Of a stretch of 64,000 bases of DNA, positions 1 to 12,553 are shown one piece after another. Numbering within the stretch: position 1 is the first letter of the stretch; each line of letters opens with the position of its first letter. The notes below the pieces were generated by a model. The model was not told the origin of the DNA, ran no database searches, and worked only from the letters and a program-made list of their open reading frames with translations. The stretch covers positions 620,001 through 684,000 of the forward strand of contig NZ_BAAAUN010000001.1 of NCBI RefSeq assembly GCF_039533965.1. The letters are read 5' to 3'. This stretch comes from Microbacterium luteolum. Lineage in GTDB: Bacteria > Actinomycetota > Actinomycetes > Actinomycetales > Microbacteriaceae. The position numbers were made by a program, and so were the translations under genes.

Positions 1-1368
1 GAAAGCCTCGTCGATGGCGGCGATCAGTGCGCCGTCGTCCGACACCACGGCGAGCCCGCGCGCGTCGATGACCTCTTGCGGGGTGCCCTCACCCGCGATG
101 ACGCCCTCGAGCACCTGGCGCGCGAGCTTGTCGGTGAGCGTTCCCGCGTCGATGAGCTTCTGCAGAGCGACGACGTTCTCCGGGCTGATGAGCTCGGACG
201 CGTCCTTCTCCTGCGCGTTGGCCAGGCGGGAGATCTCACCCGTCCACCACTTGCGCGCCGTCGCGGGGGTCGCTCCGGCGGCGATCGTCGCCGCGACCTC
301 TTCGAGGACGCCGTTGTTGCGCACATCCTGGAACTCGAGGTCGGTGAAGCCCCACTCCGTCATCAGGCGACGGCGACGGGCGACGGGCTGCTCGGGCAGC
401 GCGGCACGCAGCTCCTCGATCAGCGCGGCGGCGGGCTCGACCGGAAGCAGGTCGGGCTCGGGGAAGTACCGGTAGTCGTCGGCATCCGACTTCGGTCGAC
501 CCGGCGACGTGGTGCCGGTGTCCTCGTGCCAGTGCCGCGTCTCCTGGGTGATGGTGCCGCCGTCGGCGAGGATCTGCGCCTGGCGCTGGATCTCGTACTT
601 GACCGCGCGCTCGACCGAGCGCATCGAGTTCACGTTCTTGGTCTCGGTGCGCGTGCCGAGCTTCTCGGTTCCGCGCGGACGGAGCGAGATGTTCGCATCG
701 CAGCGCAGGTTGCCGCGCTCGAGACGGGCCTCGGAGATGCCGAGACCGCGGACGATGTCGCGGATCGTCTGGACGTAGGCCTTGGCGACCTCCGGCGCTC
801 GGTGTTCCGTGCCGACGATCACCTTCGTGACGATCTCGACCAGCGGGACGCCTGCCCGGTTGTAGTCGACGAGCGAGTACTCGGCGCCCTGGATGCGTCC
901 GGTCGCTCCGCCCATGTGGGTGAGCTTGCCGGCGTCCTCCTCCATGTGCGCGCGCTCGATCGGGATGGTCACGATCGTGCCGTCCTCGAGCTCGACCTCG
1001 ACGGACCCCTCATACGCGATCGGCTCGTCGTACTGCGAGATCTGGTAGTTCTTGCCGAGGTCCGGGTAGAAGTAGTTCTTCCGAGCGAAACGACTCGACT
1101 CGGCGATCGAGCAGCCGAGCGCGAGGCCGAGGCTGATCGATGAGCGGATCGCCGTCTCGTTCACCACGGGCAGCGACCCCGGCAGGCCGAGGTCGACGGG
1201 AGCGATGAGGGTGTTCGGCTCGGCCGCGTGGTACTTCTCGTTGGCCGGGTTCGGCGCGTCCGAGAACATCTTCGTGTTGGTGTTGAGCTCGACGTGAACC
1301 TCGAAGCCGAGGACGGGCTCATACAGCTCGAGCGCCTTGTCGTAGTCCATGAGCTTGGCGGTGGCCAT
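1..1368 (-). CDS. gatB: Asp-tRNA(Asn)/Glu-tRNA(Gln) amidotransferase subunit B (partial, C-terminus outside window)
   Basis: GatB binds the misacylated tRNA and works with GatA and GatC to convert Glu-tRNA(Gln) or Asp-tRNA(Asn) to the correct amide form in the cytoplasm. The 456 visible codons are open from the ATG at 1368 to the window edge. They include the conserved N-terminal VHVELNTNTKMFS segment, KNYFYPDLGKNYQISQYD, and the EDAGK and HWHEDTG motifs of the GatB/PET112 catalytic cradle. The family is about 500 residues, so only the end of the tail domain is missing. Its ATG overlaps the gatA stop by one base (TGATG), so translation is probably coupled. No defect is seen. Confidence 0.97.
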   Translation of the reverse strand, partial: MATAKLMDYDKALELYEPVLGFEVHVELNTNTKMFSDAPNPANEKYHAAEPNTLIAPVDLGLPGSLPVVNETAIRSSISLGLALGCSIAESSRFARKNYFYPDLGKNYQISQYDEPIAYEGSVEVELEDGTIVTIPIERAHMEEDAGKLTHMGGATGRIQGAEYSLVDYNRAGVPLVEIVTKVIVGTEHRAPEVAKAYVQTIRDIVRGLGISEARLERGNLRCDANISLRPRGTEKLGTRTETKNVNSMRSVERAVKYEIQRQAQILADGGTITQETRHWHEDTGTTSPGRPKSDADDYRYFPEPDLLPVEPAAALIEELRAALPEQPVARRRRLMTEWGFTDLEFQDVRNNGVLEEVAATIAAGATPATARKWWTGEISRLANAQEKDASELISPENVVALQKLIDAGTLTDKLARQVLEGVIAGEGTPQEVIDARGLAVVSDDGALIAAIDEAF

Positions 1369-2885
1369 CAGCGGTTTCCTCCTGCGAGCTGGGGTGCGCG
1401 GGTGAGGAGGGGGGCTCCCCAGGAGTCGAGCAGCACGGTCTCGAGTGCGGCGCCGACCTTGTACAGACGAGCGTCCTCACGAGCGGGCGCGAGGAACTGG
1501 ATGCCGACCGGCAGCCCGTCCTCCTCGGCGAGACCGCTCGGGATCGAGATACCGGGGACGCCGGCGAGGTTCGCCGGGATGGTCGTGACGTCGTTCAGGT
1601 ACATCTGCAGCGGGTCGTCGATCTTCTCGCCGATCTTGAACGCCGTGGTCGGCGCCGACGGCGTCGCGATCACGTCGACCTCGGCGAAGGCGTTCGCGAA
1701 GTCCTGCTGGATGAGCGTGCGCACCTTCTGCGCGCTGCCGTAGTACGCGTCGTAGTAGCCCGCGGACAGTGCGTAGGTGCCCAGGATGATGCGGCGCTTG
1801 ACCTCGTCGCCGAAGCCGGCGTCGCGAGTCGCGGACATCACGTCCTCGACGGTCGGGTTGCCGTCGGGGGTGACGCGCAGCCCGAACCGGACGGAGTCGA
1901 ACTTCGCCAGGTTGCTGGACGCCTCAGCCGGGAGGATCAGGTAGTACGCGGCCACGCCGTACTCGAAGTGGGGTGCGCCGATCTCGACGATCTCCGCACC
2001 CTGCGCCTCCATCAGCGCGAGCGCGCTGCGGAAGGACGCCGCGACGCCGGGCTGGAAACCGCTGTCCGGGAGCTCCCGGATGACACCGACCTTGAGGCCC
2101 TTGAGCACGTCACCGCGGGCACCCTCGCGGGCGGCATCCGCGAACGAGGGCCACGCATCGCGGAGCGACGTGGAGTCCTTCGGGTCGTACCCGCCGATGA
2201 CATCGTGCAGCAGGCCCGCGTCGAGCACGGTTCGCGTGACGGGTCCGACCTGGTCGAGGCTCGAGGCGAGGGCGATCGCCCCATAGCGGCTCACGCCGCC
2301 GTAGGTGGGCTTCACGCCGACCGTGCCCGTGACGTGTGCGGGCTGACGGATCGATCCGCCGGTGTCGGAGCCGAGCGCGAGCGGCGCCTCGAAGGCTGCA
2401 ACGGCGGCAGCGGAACCGCCGCCGGAGCCGCCGGGGATGCGGTCGAGGTCCCACGGGTTGCGGGTGGGACCGTACGCGGAGTGCTCCGTGGAGGACCCCA
2501 TGGCGAACTCGTCCATGTTGGTCTTGCCGAGCGGGATGAGCCCCGCGGCACGCGAGCGAGCCACGACGGTCGCGTCGTACGGCGAGCGGTAGCCCTCGAG
2601 GATGCGCGAACCGCTGGTGGTCGGCTGATCGTCGGTGACGAGCACGTCCTTGATCGCCAGCGGAACGCCCGCGATCGGACCGAGCTGCTCCCCCGCCGCG
2701 CGTCGGGCGTCGATGGCCTCGGCTGCCGCGAGAGCGCCCTCGTTCACGTGCAGGAAGGCGTGGACGTCGCCGTCGACGGCGGCGATGCGATCGAGGTGCG
2801 CCTGCGTGGCCTCGACGCTCGAGATCTCACGGGACGCGAGCTTGTCGGCGAGTTCCGCAGCGGTCAGTCGGATGATGTCGCTCAC
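1368..2885 (-). CDS. gatA: Asp-tRNA(Asn)/Glu-tRNA(Gln) amidotransferase subunit A
   Basis: GatA is the glutaminase subunit, an amidase-signature enzyme that frees ammonia for transfer to the tRNA-bound Glu or Asp. The 505-residue product has normal family length. The Ser-cisSer-Lys triad is intact: Lys79 in PLAIKD, Ser154 in PGGSGGGS and Ser178 in DTGGSIRQP. It is the middle gene of gatC-gatA-gatB. The start overlaps the gatC stop by four bases and the stop overlaps the gatB start by one, so the three subunits are likely made together from the leaderless gatC promoter. Confidence 0.98.
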   Translation of the reverse strand: MSDIIRLTAAELADKLASREISSVEATQAHLDRIAAVDGDVHAFLHVNEGALAAAEAIDARRAAGEQLGPIAGVPLAIKDVLVTDDQPTTSGSRILEGYRSPYDATVVARSRAAGLIPLGKTNMDEFAMGSSTEHSAYGPTRNPWDLDRIPGGSGGGSAAAVAAFEAPLALGSDTGGSIRQPAHVTGTVGVKPTYGGVSRYGAIALASSLDQVGPVTRTVLDAGLLHDVIGGYDPKDSTSLRDAWPSFADAAREGARGDVLKGLKVGVIRELPDSGFQPGVAASFRSALALMEAQGAEIVEIGAPHFEYGVAAYYLILPAEASSNLAKFDSVRFGLRVTPDGNPTVEDVMSATRDAGFGDEVKRRIILGTYALSAGYYDAYYGSAQKVRTLIQQDFANAFAEVDVIATPSAPTTAFKIGEKIDDPLQMYLNDVTTIPANLAGVPGISIPSGLAEEDGLPVGIQFLAPAREDARLYKVGAALETVLLDSWGAPLLTRAPQLAGGNR

Positions 2886-3181
2886 TGCTCTTCTCCCAGG
2901 ATCGCGGTGACGCGGAACCGGCCGTCGGCGGCGTCCGGAGCGTTCTGCAGCACCTGCTCGTGCGTCAGGGTCTCCCCGACGACGTCGGGACGGAAAACGT
3001 TGCTCAGCGGGATCGGGTGGCTCGTCGCGACGATGTCGGCGGTCGCCACCTCCGAAACCTTGGCGATGTTGTCGACGATGGCGTCGAGCTGGCCCGTGAG
3101 CCGCGTCACCTCGTCGTCGTTCAGCTGGATACGCGCGAGCACGCCGAGATGGCGCACGAGATCAGGGGTGATTTCAGACAC
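2882..3181 (-). CDS. gatC: Asp-tRNA(Asn)/Glu-tRNA(Gln) amidotransferase subunit C
   Basis: GatC is the small belt-like subunit that wraps GatA and GatB and stabilises the complex. The 99-residue product begins [20 protein letters not shown] and has the usual family length. The start is GTG at 3181. A TAGACT hexamer ends six bases upstream and there is no Shine-Dalgarno, so the mRNA is probably leaderless. It is the first gene of the gatCAB operon and is divergent from the acyl-CoA ligase gene. Confidence 0.96.
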   Translation of the reverse strand: MSEITPDLVRHLGVLARIQLNDDEVTRLTGQLDAIVDNIAKVSEVATADIVATSHPIPLSNVFRPDVVGETLTHEQVLQNAPDAADGRFRVTAILGEEQ

Positions 3182-3187
3182 GCTTCC

Positions 3188-3193
3188 AGTCTA
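3188..3193 (-). promoter_or_regulatory. Leaderless -10 hexamer for gatCAB
   Basis: TAGACT on the minus strand, six bases from the gatC GTG. No clear -35 is seen. Confidence 0.6.
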
Positions 3194-3236
3194 GTTGGCG
3201 CGTCCGTCGCGCCCTGCCCGATCGGATCCGTCACCT

Positions 3237-3242
3237 TATGCT
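3237..3242 (+). promoter_or_regulatory. Leaderless -10 hexamer for the acyl-CoA ligase gene
   Basis: TATGCT ends six bases before the GTG at 3249. This spacing recurs across the window and supports GTG 3249 over the longer upstream frame from 3195. Confidence 0.6.
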
Positions 3243-3248
3243 GGGCAC

Positions 3249-4949
3249 GTGAGCCCGTTCCAGCCTCCTCGCCCGTGGGTCGCCAGCTATGCCGCCGGTG
3301 TTCCCGAAGACCTCGCTCCCGTCGAGGGATCGCTGATCGACATCGTCGCGGCATCCGCGAGGGACTATCCCGAGGCCCCCGCCCTCCAGTTCTTCGGCAG
3401 GGAGACGACCTACGCCGAGCTGCAGGACGCGATCGACCGCGCTGCCGCCGGGCTCCGCGATCTGGGCGTGCGAGCGGGCGATCCGGTCGCGATCGTGCTG
3501 CCGAACTGCCCGCAGCACATCGTCGCGTTCTACGCCGTCCTCCGACTCGGCGCCGTCGTCGTCGAGCACAACCCGCTCTACACGCCGCGGGAGCTGCGCA
3601 AGCAGTTCGAGGATCACGGCGCGAAGCATGCGATCGTCTGGAACAAGGTCGTCGCCACGGTGCAGGAGTTCCCGGCCGACCTCGCCGTCACGAATCTCAT
3701 CTCGGTCGATGTGACGCAGGCGATGCCCTTCCTCACCCGCGTGGCCTTGCGGCTGCCGGTCGCGAAGGCGCGCGAGTCACGCGCCGCACTCACCGAGAAG
3801 GTGCGAGGCACGATCACCTGGGATGCTCTCGTGAAGTCGGCACCGATCCCCGCGTCGCACCCGAAGCCGTCGACCGACGACCTGGCGATCATCCAGTACA
3901 CGTCCGGCACCACCGGCACTCCCAAGGGCGCCTCGCTCAGCCACCGGAATCTGCTCGCCAACGCGGCGCAGGCCCGGACATGGGTGCCGTCGATCCAACG
4001 CGGCAAGGGATGCGTCGTCTACGCGGTGCTGCCGATGTTCCACGCGTACGGCCTCACGCTCTGCCTGACCTTCGCGATGTCGATGGGCGCTCGGCTCGTG
4101 CTCTTCCCCAAGTTCGATCCCGACCTGGTGCTGGATGTCGTGAAGAAGCACCCCGCGACGTTCCTGCCGCTCGTTCCGCCGATCGCCGATCGGCTGCTCG
4201 CCGCCGCGCGCGAGAAGGGCGTCTCCCTCGACGGCATCGAGGTGGCGATCTCCGGCGCGATGGCACTGCCGCACGAACTCGTCGTCCCGTTCGAGAAAGC
4301 CACGCACGGATACCTCGTCGAGGGATACGGCCTCAGCGAATGCTCCCCGGTGCTGATGGCCAACCCCGTCGCCGAGCACCGCGTACCCGGCACGGTCGGA
4401 CTCCCCCTCCCCGGAACCGAATGCCGTGTGGTCGATCCGGAGAACCCCACGCAGGACGTGCCGGAGGGCTCGCCCGGTGAGCTCGTCGTGCGCGGACCGC
4501 AGGTCTTCTCGGGCTACTACGGCAAGCCGGAGGAGACCGAAGAGGTGTTCGTCGACGGCTGGTTCCGCACGGGAGACATCGTCACGATCGACGAGGCCGG
4601 CTTCATCCGCATCGTCGACCGCATCAAGGAGCTCATCATCACCGGCGGGTTCAACGTCGCGCCCACCGAGGTCGAGAACGCGCTGCGACAGCATCCGCAG
4701 GTGGTGGATGCCGCGGTCGTCGGGCTCGCGAGCGAGCACTCCGGCGAAGAGGTCGTCGCGGCGATCGTCGTGGACAGTGGTACGGATGTGGATGTCGAGG
4801 CGATCCGCGAGTTCGCCCGCAGCATCCTCACCCCCTACAAAGTGCCGCGGCGCATCTTCGTGGTCGACGAACTCCCGAAGTCGCTGATCGGGAAGGTGCT
4901 GCGCCGACAGGTGAAGGAGAAGCTCGTCGCTCTGACGACGGGCCGCTGA
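3249..4949 (+). CDS. Long-chain-fatty-acid--CoA ligase (AMP-forming)
   Basis: An ANL-superfamily enzyme that activates a carboxylic acid, probably a long-chain fatty acid, through an acyl-AMP to the CoA thioester. The 566-residue product carries the P-loop-like YTSGTTGTPKG at about 217-227, the GYGLSE motif at about 359-364, the TGD hinge region, and the C-terminal catalytic lysine at about 549 in PKSLIGKVLRR. GTG 3249 is chosen because a -10 hexamer lies six bases upstream; the frame stays open further upstream but has no start signal there. Substrate chain length cannot be read from the sequence. It stands alone between gatC and the helicase gene. Confidence 0.92.
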   Translation: MSPFQPPRPWVASYAAGVPEDLAPVEGSLIDIVAASARDYPEAPALQFFGRETTYAELQDAIDRAAAGLRDLGVRAGDPVAIVLPNCPQHIVAFYAVLRLGAVVVEHNPLYTPRELRKQFEDHGAKHAIVWNKVVATVQEFPADLAVTNLISVDVTQAMPFLTRVALRLPVAKARESRAALTEKVRGTITWDALVKSAPIPASHPKPSTDDLAIIQYTSGTTGTPKGASLSHRNLLANAAQARTWVPSIQRGKGCVVYAVLPMFHAYGLTLCLTFAMSMGARLVLFPKFDPDLVLDVVKKHPATFLPLVPPIADRLLAAAREKGVSLDGIEVAISGAMALPHELVVPFEKATHGYLVEGYGLSECSPVLMANPVAEHRVPGTVGLPLPGTECRVVDPENPTQDVPEGSPGELVVRGPQVFSGYYGKPEETEEVFVDGWFRTGDIVTIDEAGFIRIVDRIKELIITGGFNVAPTEVENALRQHPQVVDAAVVGLASEHSGEEVVAAIVVDSGTDVDVEAIREFARSILTPYKVPRRIFVVDELPKSLIGKVLRRQVKEKLVALTTGR

Positions 4950-4983
4950 GGACGCCCTCACAGGCGCTGAGAGCGTGGGGGCG

Positions 4984-4997
4984 CTACCCTTGGGTAG
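4984..4997 (+). promoter_or_regulatory. Leaderless promoter with inverted repeat at the helicase start
   Basis: TACCCT (4985-4990) ends six bases before the GTG at 4997. The hexamer lies inside a perfect inverted repeat, CTACCC-TT-GGGTAG, that ends on the first base of the start codon. Confidence 0.5.
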
Positions 4998-6832
4998 TGA
5001 CTCCTGAAGATGCAGTGCTGACCGACGCCCCCGAGGACTCCCCCGCGACCCCCGGATTCGAGGAGCTCGGCATCACCGGGCCCGTCCTCAAAGCCATCAA
5101 GGATCTCGGCTACGAGACGCCTTCCCCCATCCAGGCCGCGACGATCCCGACCTTGCTGTCCGGACGCGACGTCGTCGGACAGGCGCAGACCGGAACCGGC
5201 AAGACCGCGGCTTTCGCACTCCCGGTGCTCGAGCGCCTCGACGTGTCGCAGAAGATTCCCCAGGCACTCGTGCTCGCGCCGACCCGCGAGCTCGCACTGC
5301 AGGTGTGCGAGGCGTTCGAGTCCTACGCCTCGAAGATGAAGGGCGTCCACGTCCTCCCCGTCTACGGCGGCCAGGGCTACGGCGTGCAGCTGTCGGCACT
5401 GCGTCGTGGTGTGCACGTGATCGTCGGCACTCCGGGCCGGATCATGGACCACCTCGCGAAGGGCACGCTCGATCTGTCCGAGCTGAAGTACCTGGTGCTC
5501 GATGAGGCCGACGAGATGCTCAAGATGGGCTTCGCGGAAGACGTCGAGCAGATCCTCGCCCAGACCCCCTCCGAGAAGCAGGTCGCCCTCTTCTCGGCGA
5601 CCATGCCTCCGCAGATCCGCCGCCTCGCGCAGAAGTACCTGAGCGACCCGGAAGAGATCAGCATCAAGTCGAAGACCGCGACCGGCACCAACATCACGCA
5701 GCGCTACCTGGTGGTGTCGTACGCGCAGAAGGTCGACGCGCTCACGCGCATCCTCGAGGTCGAGAACTTCGACGGGATGATCGTCTTCGTCCGCACGAAG
5801 AACGAGACCGAGACCCTCGCCGAGAAGCTCCGTGCACGTGGGTACTCGGCGACCGCCATCAACGGCGACGTGGCGCAGGTGCAGCGCGAGCGCAGCGTCA
5901 ACCAGCTGAAGGACGGCAAGCTCGACATCCTCGTCGCGACCGATGTCGCTGCCCGCGGACTCGACGTCGAGCGCATCAGCCACGTCATCAACTTCGACAT
6001 CCCCACCGACACCGAGTCCTACGTGCACCGCATCGGTCGCACCGGCCGGGCCGGCCGCACGGGTGATGCGATCAGCTTCATCACGCCCCGTGAGCGCTAC
6101 CTGCTCAAGCACATCGAGAAGGCCACACGCCAGCAGCCCACTCAGATGCAGCTGCCGACGACCGATGACGTCAACACCACGCGTCTCGCGCGGTTCGACG
6201 ATGCGATCACCGCCGCGCTCGGCGACACGGCGCGGGTCGAGAAGTTCCGCGACGTGATCTCCCACTACGTGCGCAACCACGACGTGCCCGAAGCCGACGT
6301 CGCGGCCGCGCTCGCGATCGTCTCGCAGGGCGACACCCCGCTCCTGCTCGACCCCGCCGAAGACCGGCTGGCCAAAGCGGTCGAAGCCGACAACCGGCCG
6401 CCCCGCGAGGGTGGTGCCCGCGGCACCAGGGATACGCGCGAGCCGCGTGAGCCCCGCACCGAGCGTCGCGGTCGCGGCGACTACACCGCGTACCGCATCG
6501 AGGTGGGCCGTCGACACCGGGTCGAGCCGCGTCAGATCGTCGGCGCTCTCGCGAACGAGGGTGGTCTCGGTCGCGACGACTTCGGCGTGATCAACATCCG
6601 TCCCGACTTCTCGACGGTCGAACTGCCGGCGAACCTCAGCCCGACCGTGCTCGAGAAACTGCGCGACACGCGCATCTCGGGACGACTGATCGAGATCAAG
6701 CCGGACCGCGGCCCGGGGGCTCGACGCAGCGACACGCGCGAGGGCGGCTACGAGCGACGTGATCGCGACGAGCGCCCGCCGCGCGGCGACCGCGAGGACA
6801 AGCCGTTCCGCAAGCCCCGCCACAAGAGCTGA
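4997..6832 (+). CDS. deaD: DEAD-box ATP-dependent RNA helicase, DeaD/CsdA type
   Basis: An RNA helicase likely involved in ribosome assembly or mRNA decay. In the 611-residue product the order is Q motif (TPSPIQ), Walker A AQTGTGKT at 63-70, PTREL, TPGR, DEAD at 169-172, SAT at 200-202, and HRIGRTGR at 344-351. A DbpA-type RNA-binding domain follows (about 490-580), then an Arg/Asp-rich disordered tail. The start is GTG, apparently leaderless. A CsdA-like role in the cold is known for the family and is inference here. Confidence 0.95.
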   Translation: MTPEDAVLTDAPEDSPATPGFEELGITGPVLKAIKDLGYETPSPIQAATIPTLLSGRDVVGQAQTGTGKTAAFALPVLERLDVSQKIPQALVLAPTRELALQVCEAFESYASKMKGVHVLPVYGGQGYGVQLSALRRGVHVIVGTPGRIMDHLAKGTLDLSELKYLVLDEADEMLKMGFAEDVEQILAQTPSEKQVALFSATMPPQIRRLAQKYLSDPEEISIKSKTATGTNITQRYLVVSYAQKVDALTRILEVENFDGMIVFVRTKNETETLAEKLRARGYSATAINGDVAQVQRERSVNQLKDGKLDILVATDVAARGLDVERISHVINFDIPTDTESYVHRIGRTGRAGRTGDAISFITPRERYLLKHIEKATRQQPTQMQLPTTDDVNTTRLARFDDAITAALGDTARVEKFRDVISHYVRNHDVPEADVAAALAIVSQGDTPLLLDPAEDRLAKAVEADNRPPREGGARGTRDTREPREPRTERRGRGDYTAYRIEVGRRHRVEPRQIVGALANEGGLGRDDFGVINIRPDFSTVELPANLSPTVLEKLRDTRISGRLIEIKPDRGPGARRSDTREGGYERRDRDERPPRGDREDKPFRKPRHKS

Positions 6833-6848
6833 GCGAACGGCGGCGAGC

Positions 6849-7304
6849 GTGCTGATCGAACAGGCCACCTTCGATGATGTGGACGGCCTCGCGCTTCTGA
6901 AATGGCGTGACGATATGGACGGTTCCTCTCGCGCAGAGTCGGCCGTCGAGTTCGCGGCGGACCTCGATACCTGGTGGCGCGATCACCGGCGCTCCCACTT
7001 CGCGTTCGTCGCACGCTCGGGCGAGCACGGGATCGTCGGCGCGGCGTGGGTCGCGTTGCTTCCGCGCGTGCCGAGGCCGGGTCAGGTGGAACGGCTGTCC
7101 GCCGACATCCAGAGTGTGTTCGTGTTGCCGGAGCATCGGGGGCACGGGATCGGGACAGAGCTCGTCTCTGCGGCGTATCAGCATGCAGTGTCCGCAGGTG
7201 CGGCCAAGGTCGTCGTGAACTCCAGCGTCGGCGCGGTTTCGCTCTATCGACGCCTGGGCTTCGACGTCTCCCCCGTGCTGCTCGTGCGCGATGCCGTGGA
7301 CTGA
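6849..7304 (+). CDS. GNAT family N-acetyltransferase
   Basis: A single-domain GNAT of 151 residues from GTG 6849. The acetyl-CoA pyrophosphate-binding segment is clear: VFVLPEHRGHGIGTELV, followed by the beta-5/alpha-4 region with SLYRRLGF. The substrate is not predictable. It lies 16 bases after the helicase stop on the same strand and could be read through from that promoter; no promoter of its own is obvious. The frame remains open upstream into the helicase tail, but that stretch is only the helicase region in another frame. Confidence 0.85.
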   Translation: MLIEQATFDDVDGLALLKWRDDMDGSSRAESAVEFAADLDTWWRDHRRSHFAFVARSGEHGIVGAAWVALLPRVPRPGQVERLSADIQSVFVLPEHRGHGIGTELVSAAYQHAVSAGAAKVVVNSSVGAVSLYRRLGFDVSPVLLVRDAVD

Positions 7305-7349
7305 CACCACCCGTACAGGATGCCGTTGCGATCGACGGTGCCCGGCGGG

Positions 7350-10141
<2,792 letters not shown>

Positions 10142-10168
10142 CGAGCGGGCGCCGACATCCATCGAGAT

Positions 10169-11266
10169 CTACGCGCCGACGGGCACGGCCGACACGGTGG
10201 TGTCGATCGTGAACTGCCCGAGCACGCGCGTCCCCACATAGAGCACCGCGGTCTGCCCCGGCGCGACACCGTCGAGCGGGACCTCGGGAACGACACGCAC
10301 GCCGTCGTCGGTCACCGTCGCGACGGCCGCGACGGGCTCGGAATGCGCGCGGATCTGCACATGGCACGCGAAGGACGAGTCGACGGGCCCTGCACCGGCC
10401 CAGCTGTAGCGCTCGCCCGCGATCTCCGCGATCGCGAGAGCCTCCTTCGGACCCACGACGATGGTGTTCGACACCGGGCGCACCTCGAGCACGAACCTCG
10501 GCTTGCCGTCGGCCGCCGGCACGCCGAGCTTGAGCCCCCGGCGCTGTCCGACCGTGAAGGCGTGCGCCCCCTCGTGCGACCCGACCACCTCGCCTGCGCG
10601 ATCGACGATCTCGCCGGTGGCGGTGCCGACCTTCTCGGCGAGCCATCCGCGGGTGTCGCCGTCGGGGATGAAGCAGATGTCGTGGCTGTCGGGCTTCTGC
10701 GCGACGGTCAGCCCGCGCGCCTCCGCCTCCGCACGCACGATCGCCTTCGACGGCGTCGTGCCGAGCGGGAAGTAGGTGTGCGCGAGCTGCTCGGTCGTGA
10801 GCACCCCGAGCACGTAGGACTGGTCCTTCGCGTTGTCCGAGGCTCGATGCAGCTCAAGCCCGTGCTCGCCGTCGATGAGCGTGGCGTAGTGACCGGTGCA
10901 CACGGCGTCGAAGCCGAGTTCGATCGCGCGCTCCAGGAGGGCGGCGAACTTGATCTTCTCGTTGCAGCGCATGCACGGGTTCGGCGTACGTCCGGCCTGG
11001 TACTCGGCGATGAAGTCGTCGATCACGTCGTCGCGGAAGCGCTCGGAGAAGTCCCACACGTAGAACGGGATGCCGAGCAGGTCGGCGGCGCGGCGCGCAT
11101 CGAGGGCGTCCTCGATCGTGCAGCATCCGCGGCTTCCCGTCCGCAGCGTTCCGCCGGCTCGGGAGAGCGCCAGGTGCACGCCGACCACGTCGTGCCCCGC
11201 CTCCACGGCACGCGCGGCCGCGACGGCGGAGTCGACTCCGCCGCTCATCGCCGCCAGTATCCGCAT
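10169..11266 (-). CDS. mnmA: tRNA 2-thiouridine(34) synthase MnmA
   Basis: Thiolates U34 of Lys, Glu and Gln tRNAs, activating the base with ATP and taking persulfide sulfur from a cysteine desulfurase. The PP-loop SGGVDSA is at 8-14. Catalytic Cys98 lies in NPCMRCN and the second catalytic cysteine, Cys198, in HDICFIPDG, so the pair is intact in a 365-residue product. The cysteine desulfurase gene lies ten bases upstream on the same strand, a fitting sulfur donor. The ATG at 11266 is preceded at six bases by TAGACT. Confidence 0.97.
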   Translation of the reverse strand: MRILAAMSGGVDSAVAAARAVEAGHDVVGVHLALSRAGGTLRTGSRGCCTIEDALDARRAADLLGIPFYVWDFSERFRDDVIDDFIAEYQAGRTPNPCMRCNEKIKFAALLERAIELGFDAVCTGHYATLIDGEHGLELHRASDNAKDQSYVLGVLTTEQLAHTYFPLGTTPSKAIVRAEAEARGLTVAQKPDSHDICFIPDGDTRGWLAEKVGTATGEIVDRAGEVVGSHEGAHAFTVGQRRGLKLGVPAADGKPRFVLEVRPVSNTIVVGPKEALAIAEIAGERYSWAGAGPVDSSFACHVQIRAHSEPVAAVATVTDDGVRVVPEVPLDGVAPGQTAVLYVGTRVLGQFTIDTTVSAVPVGA

Positions 11267-11272
11267 GAGACC

Positions 11273-11278
11273 AGTCTA
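11273..11278 (-). promoter_or_regulatory. Leaderless -10 hexamer for mnmA overlapping the upstream stop codon
   Basis: TAGACT six bases before the mnmA ATG. Its first three bases are the TAG stop of the cysteine desulfurase gene, so mnmA may have its own promoter besides readthrough. Confidence 0.55.
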
Positions 11279-12451
11279 CGAGCGTGCGCCTGTGCCGGAC
11301 CCGGATGCGCGGAGGTAGGCGTCGGCGATCGCGTCGAGCACCGCGTCGACGTCGGCATCCGTCGAGGTGCGACCGAGCGAGAACCGCAGCACGCTCCGGG
11401 CGTCCCGTTCGCTCCGGCCCATGGCCATCACCACGTGCGAGGGCTCGGCGACGCCCGCCTGGCAGGCGGAGCCGGTGGATGCGGCGACACCTGCGACGTC
11501 GAGGAGGAACAGGAGGCTCTCCCCCACCGCACCGGGGAAGAGCACGTGGGCGTTGCCGGGGAGCCGGTGGACCGGGTCACCGAGCAGCTCCGCGGCGGGT
11601 ACGGCCGAGCGGATGCCGGCGACGAGACGGTCGCGCAGAGCGGACAGACGAACGGCCTCGACTTCGCGCTCCGACTCGGCGAGCTCCAGAGCCGTCGCGA
11701 AGGCCGCGGCCCCGGCCACGTCCTGGGTCCCGGCGCGGAGACCGCGCTGCTGGGCACCACCGCGGAGCATCGCGGTCATCCGGGCCGTCCGAGCAGTGAC
11801 GAGGACGCCGACGCCGACGGGTGCACCGATCTTGTGCCCGGCCAGACTCAGCGCGACGAGTCCGACCCCGGGTGCCGCATCCCCCCGCAGCCCGCGGAAG
11901 GAGAGGGGCAGGTGACCGAGGGCGGCGACGGCGTCGAGGTGGAGCGGCACCCCGGCGATCGCGCTCGACGAGGCCAGCGCGGCCGCATCGTTGACGGTGC
12001 CCGCCTCGTTGTTCGCGACGAGAGCCGTGGCGAGGGCCGCCCCGGGGAGCTGGCGGGCGAAGGCGTCCATGTCGATGCCGGCCAGCGCTGTGACACCGAC
12101 GGCACGCACCTGCGCACCCTCTTCAGCCAGGGCCGCGACGGTGTCCATCGTGGCGTGGTGCTCGGCATCCGGCATCACGATCGCCTCCGCGCCGGCGGGG
12201 CGCGAACGCCAGAGCCCCTGCAGTGCGAGGTTGATCGACTCGGTGCCACCAGACGTGAACACGATCTCGATCGGATCGGCATCCAGCACCGCCGCAACGC
12301 GCTCGCGCGATTCCTCGAGCAGACGCCGCGCGTCCTGCCCGGCGCCGTGCGTCGAAGAGGCGTTGCCGACCGTCTCGGTCGCTTCCAGCCAGGCATCGCG
12401 CGCCTCAGGCCGCAGAGGCGTGGTCGCCGCATGGTCCAGGTAGTGCCGCAT
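11276..12451 (-). CDS. Cysteine desulfurase (NifS/IscS family)
   Basis: A PLP enzyme that takes sulfur from cysteine as a protein persulfide. The 391-residue product has the PLP-binding Lys207 in SLAGHKIGAP, the HHA motif at about 98-100, and the mobile-loop Cys330 in STGSACQAG. Loop style is NifS/IscS-like (class I). The position directly before mnmA suggests that it feeds tRNA thiolation, though Fe-S assembly is also possible. Start is ATG 12451, with GAGAAT six bases upstream (12463-12458) and no Shine-Dalgarno. The frame stays open far upstream but that part is antisense to glgX. Confidence 0.93.
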   Translation of the reverse strand: MRHYLDHAATTPLRPEARDAWLEATETVGNASSTHGAGQDARRLLEESRERVAAVLDADPIEIVFTSGGTESINLALQGLWRSRPAGAEAIVMPDAEHHATMDTVAALAEEGAQVRAVGVTALAGIDMDAFARQLPGAALATALVANNEAGTVNDAAALASSSAIAGVPLHLDAVAALGHLPLSFRGLRGDAAPGVGLVALSLAGHKIGAPVGVGVLVTARTARMTAMLRGGAQQRGLRAGTQDVAGAAAFATALELAESEREVEAVRLSALRDRLVAGIRSAVPAAELLGDPVHRLPGNAHVLFPGAVGESLLFLLDVAGVAASTGSACQAGVAEPSHVVMAMGRSERDARSVLRFSLGRTSTDADVDAVLDAIADAYLRASGSGTGARS

Positions 12452-12457
12452 CCCTCG

Positions 12458-12463
12458 ATTCTC
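12458..12463 (-). promoter_or_regulatory. Leaderless -10 hexamer for the cysteine desulfurase gene
   Basis: GAGAAT, six bases before ATG 12451. Confidence 0.45.
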
Positions 12464-12541
12464 TCGCGAATCCGCTCCCCCGAGGCGACCACGGCGATGG
12501 AACCGAGTGCGATCTGTCATGGGACTGCAACACATCCCGCC

Positions 12542-12547
12542 TATGGT
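12542..12547 (+). promoter_or_regulatory. Leaderless -10 hexamer for glgX
   Basis: TATGGT, six bases before ATG 12554; no convincing -35. Confidence 0.6.
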
Positions 12548-12553
12548 GTACTC

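Noticed and set aside
4958..6868. 636-codon minus-strand frame opposite the DEAD-box helicase gene
   Set aside because: Low-complexity Arg/Asp/Leu translation with no domain, exactly mirroring the helicase codons.
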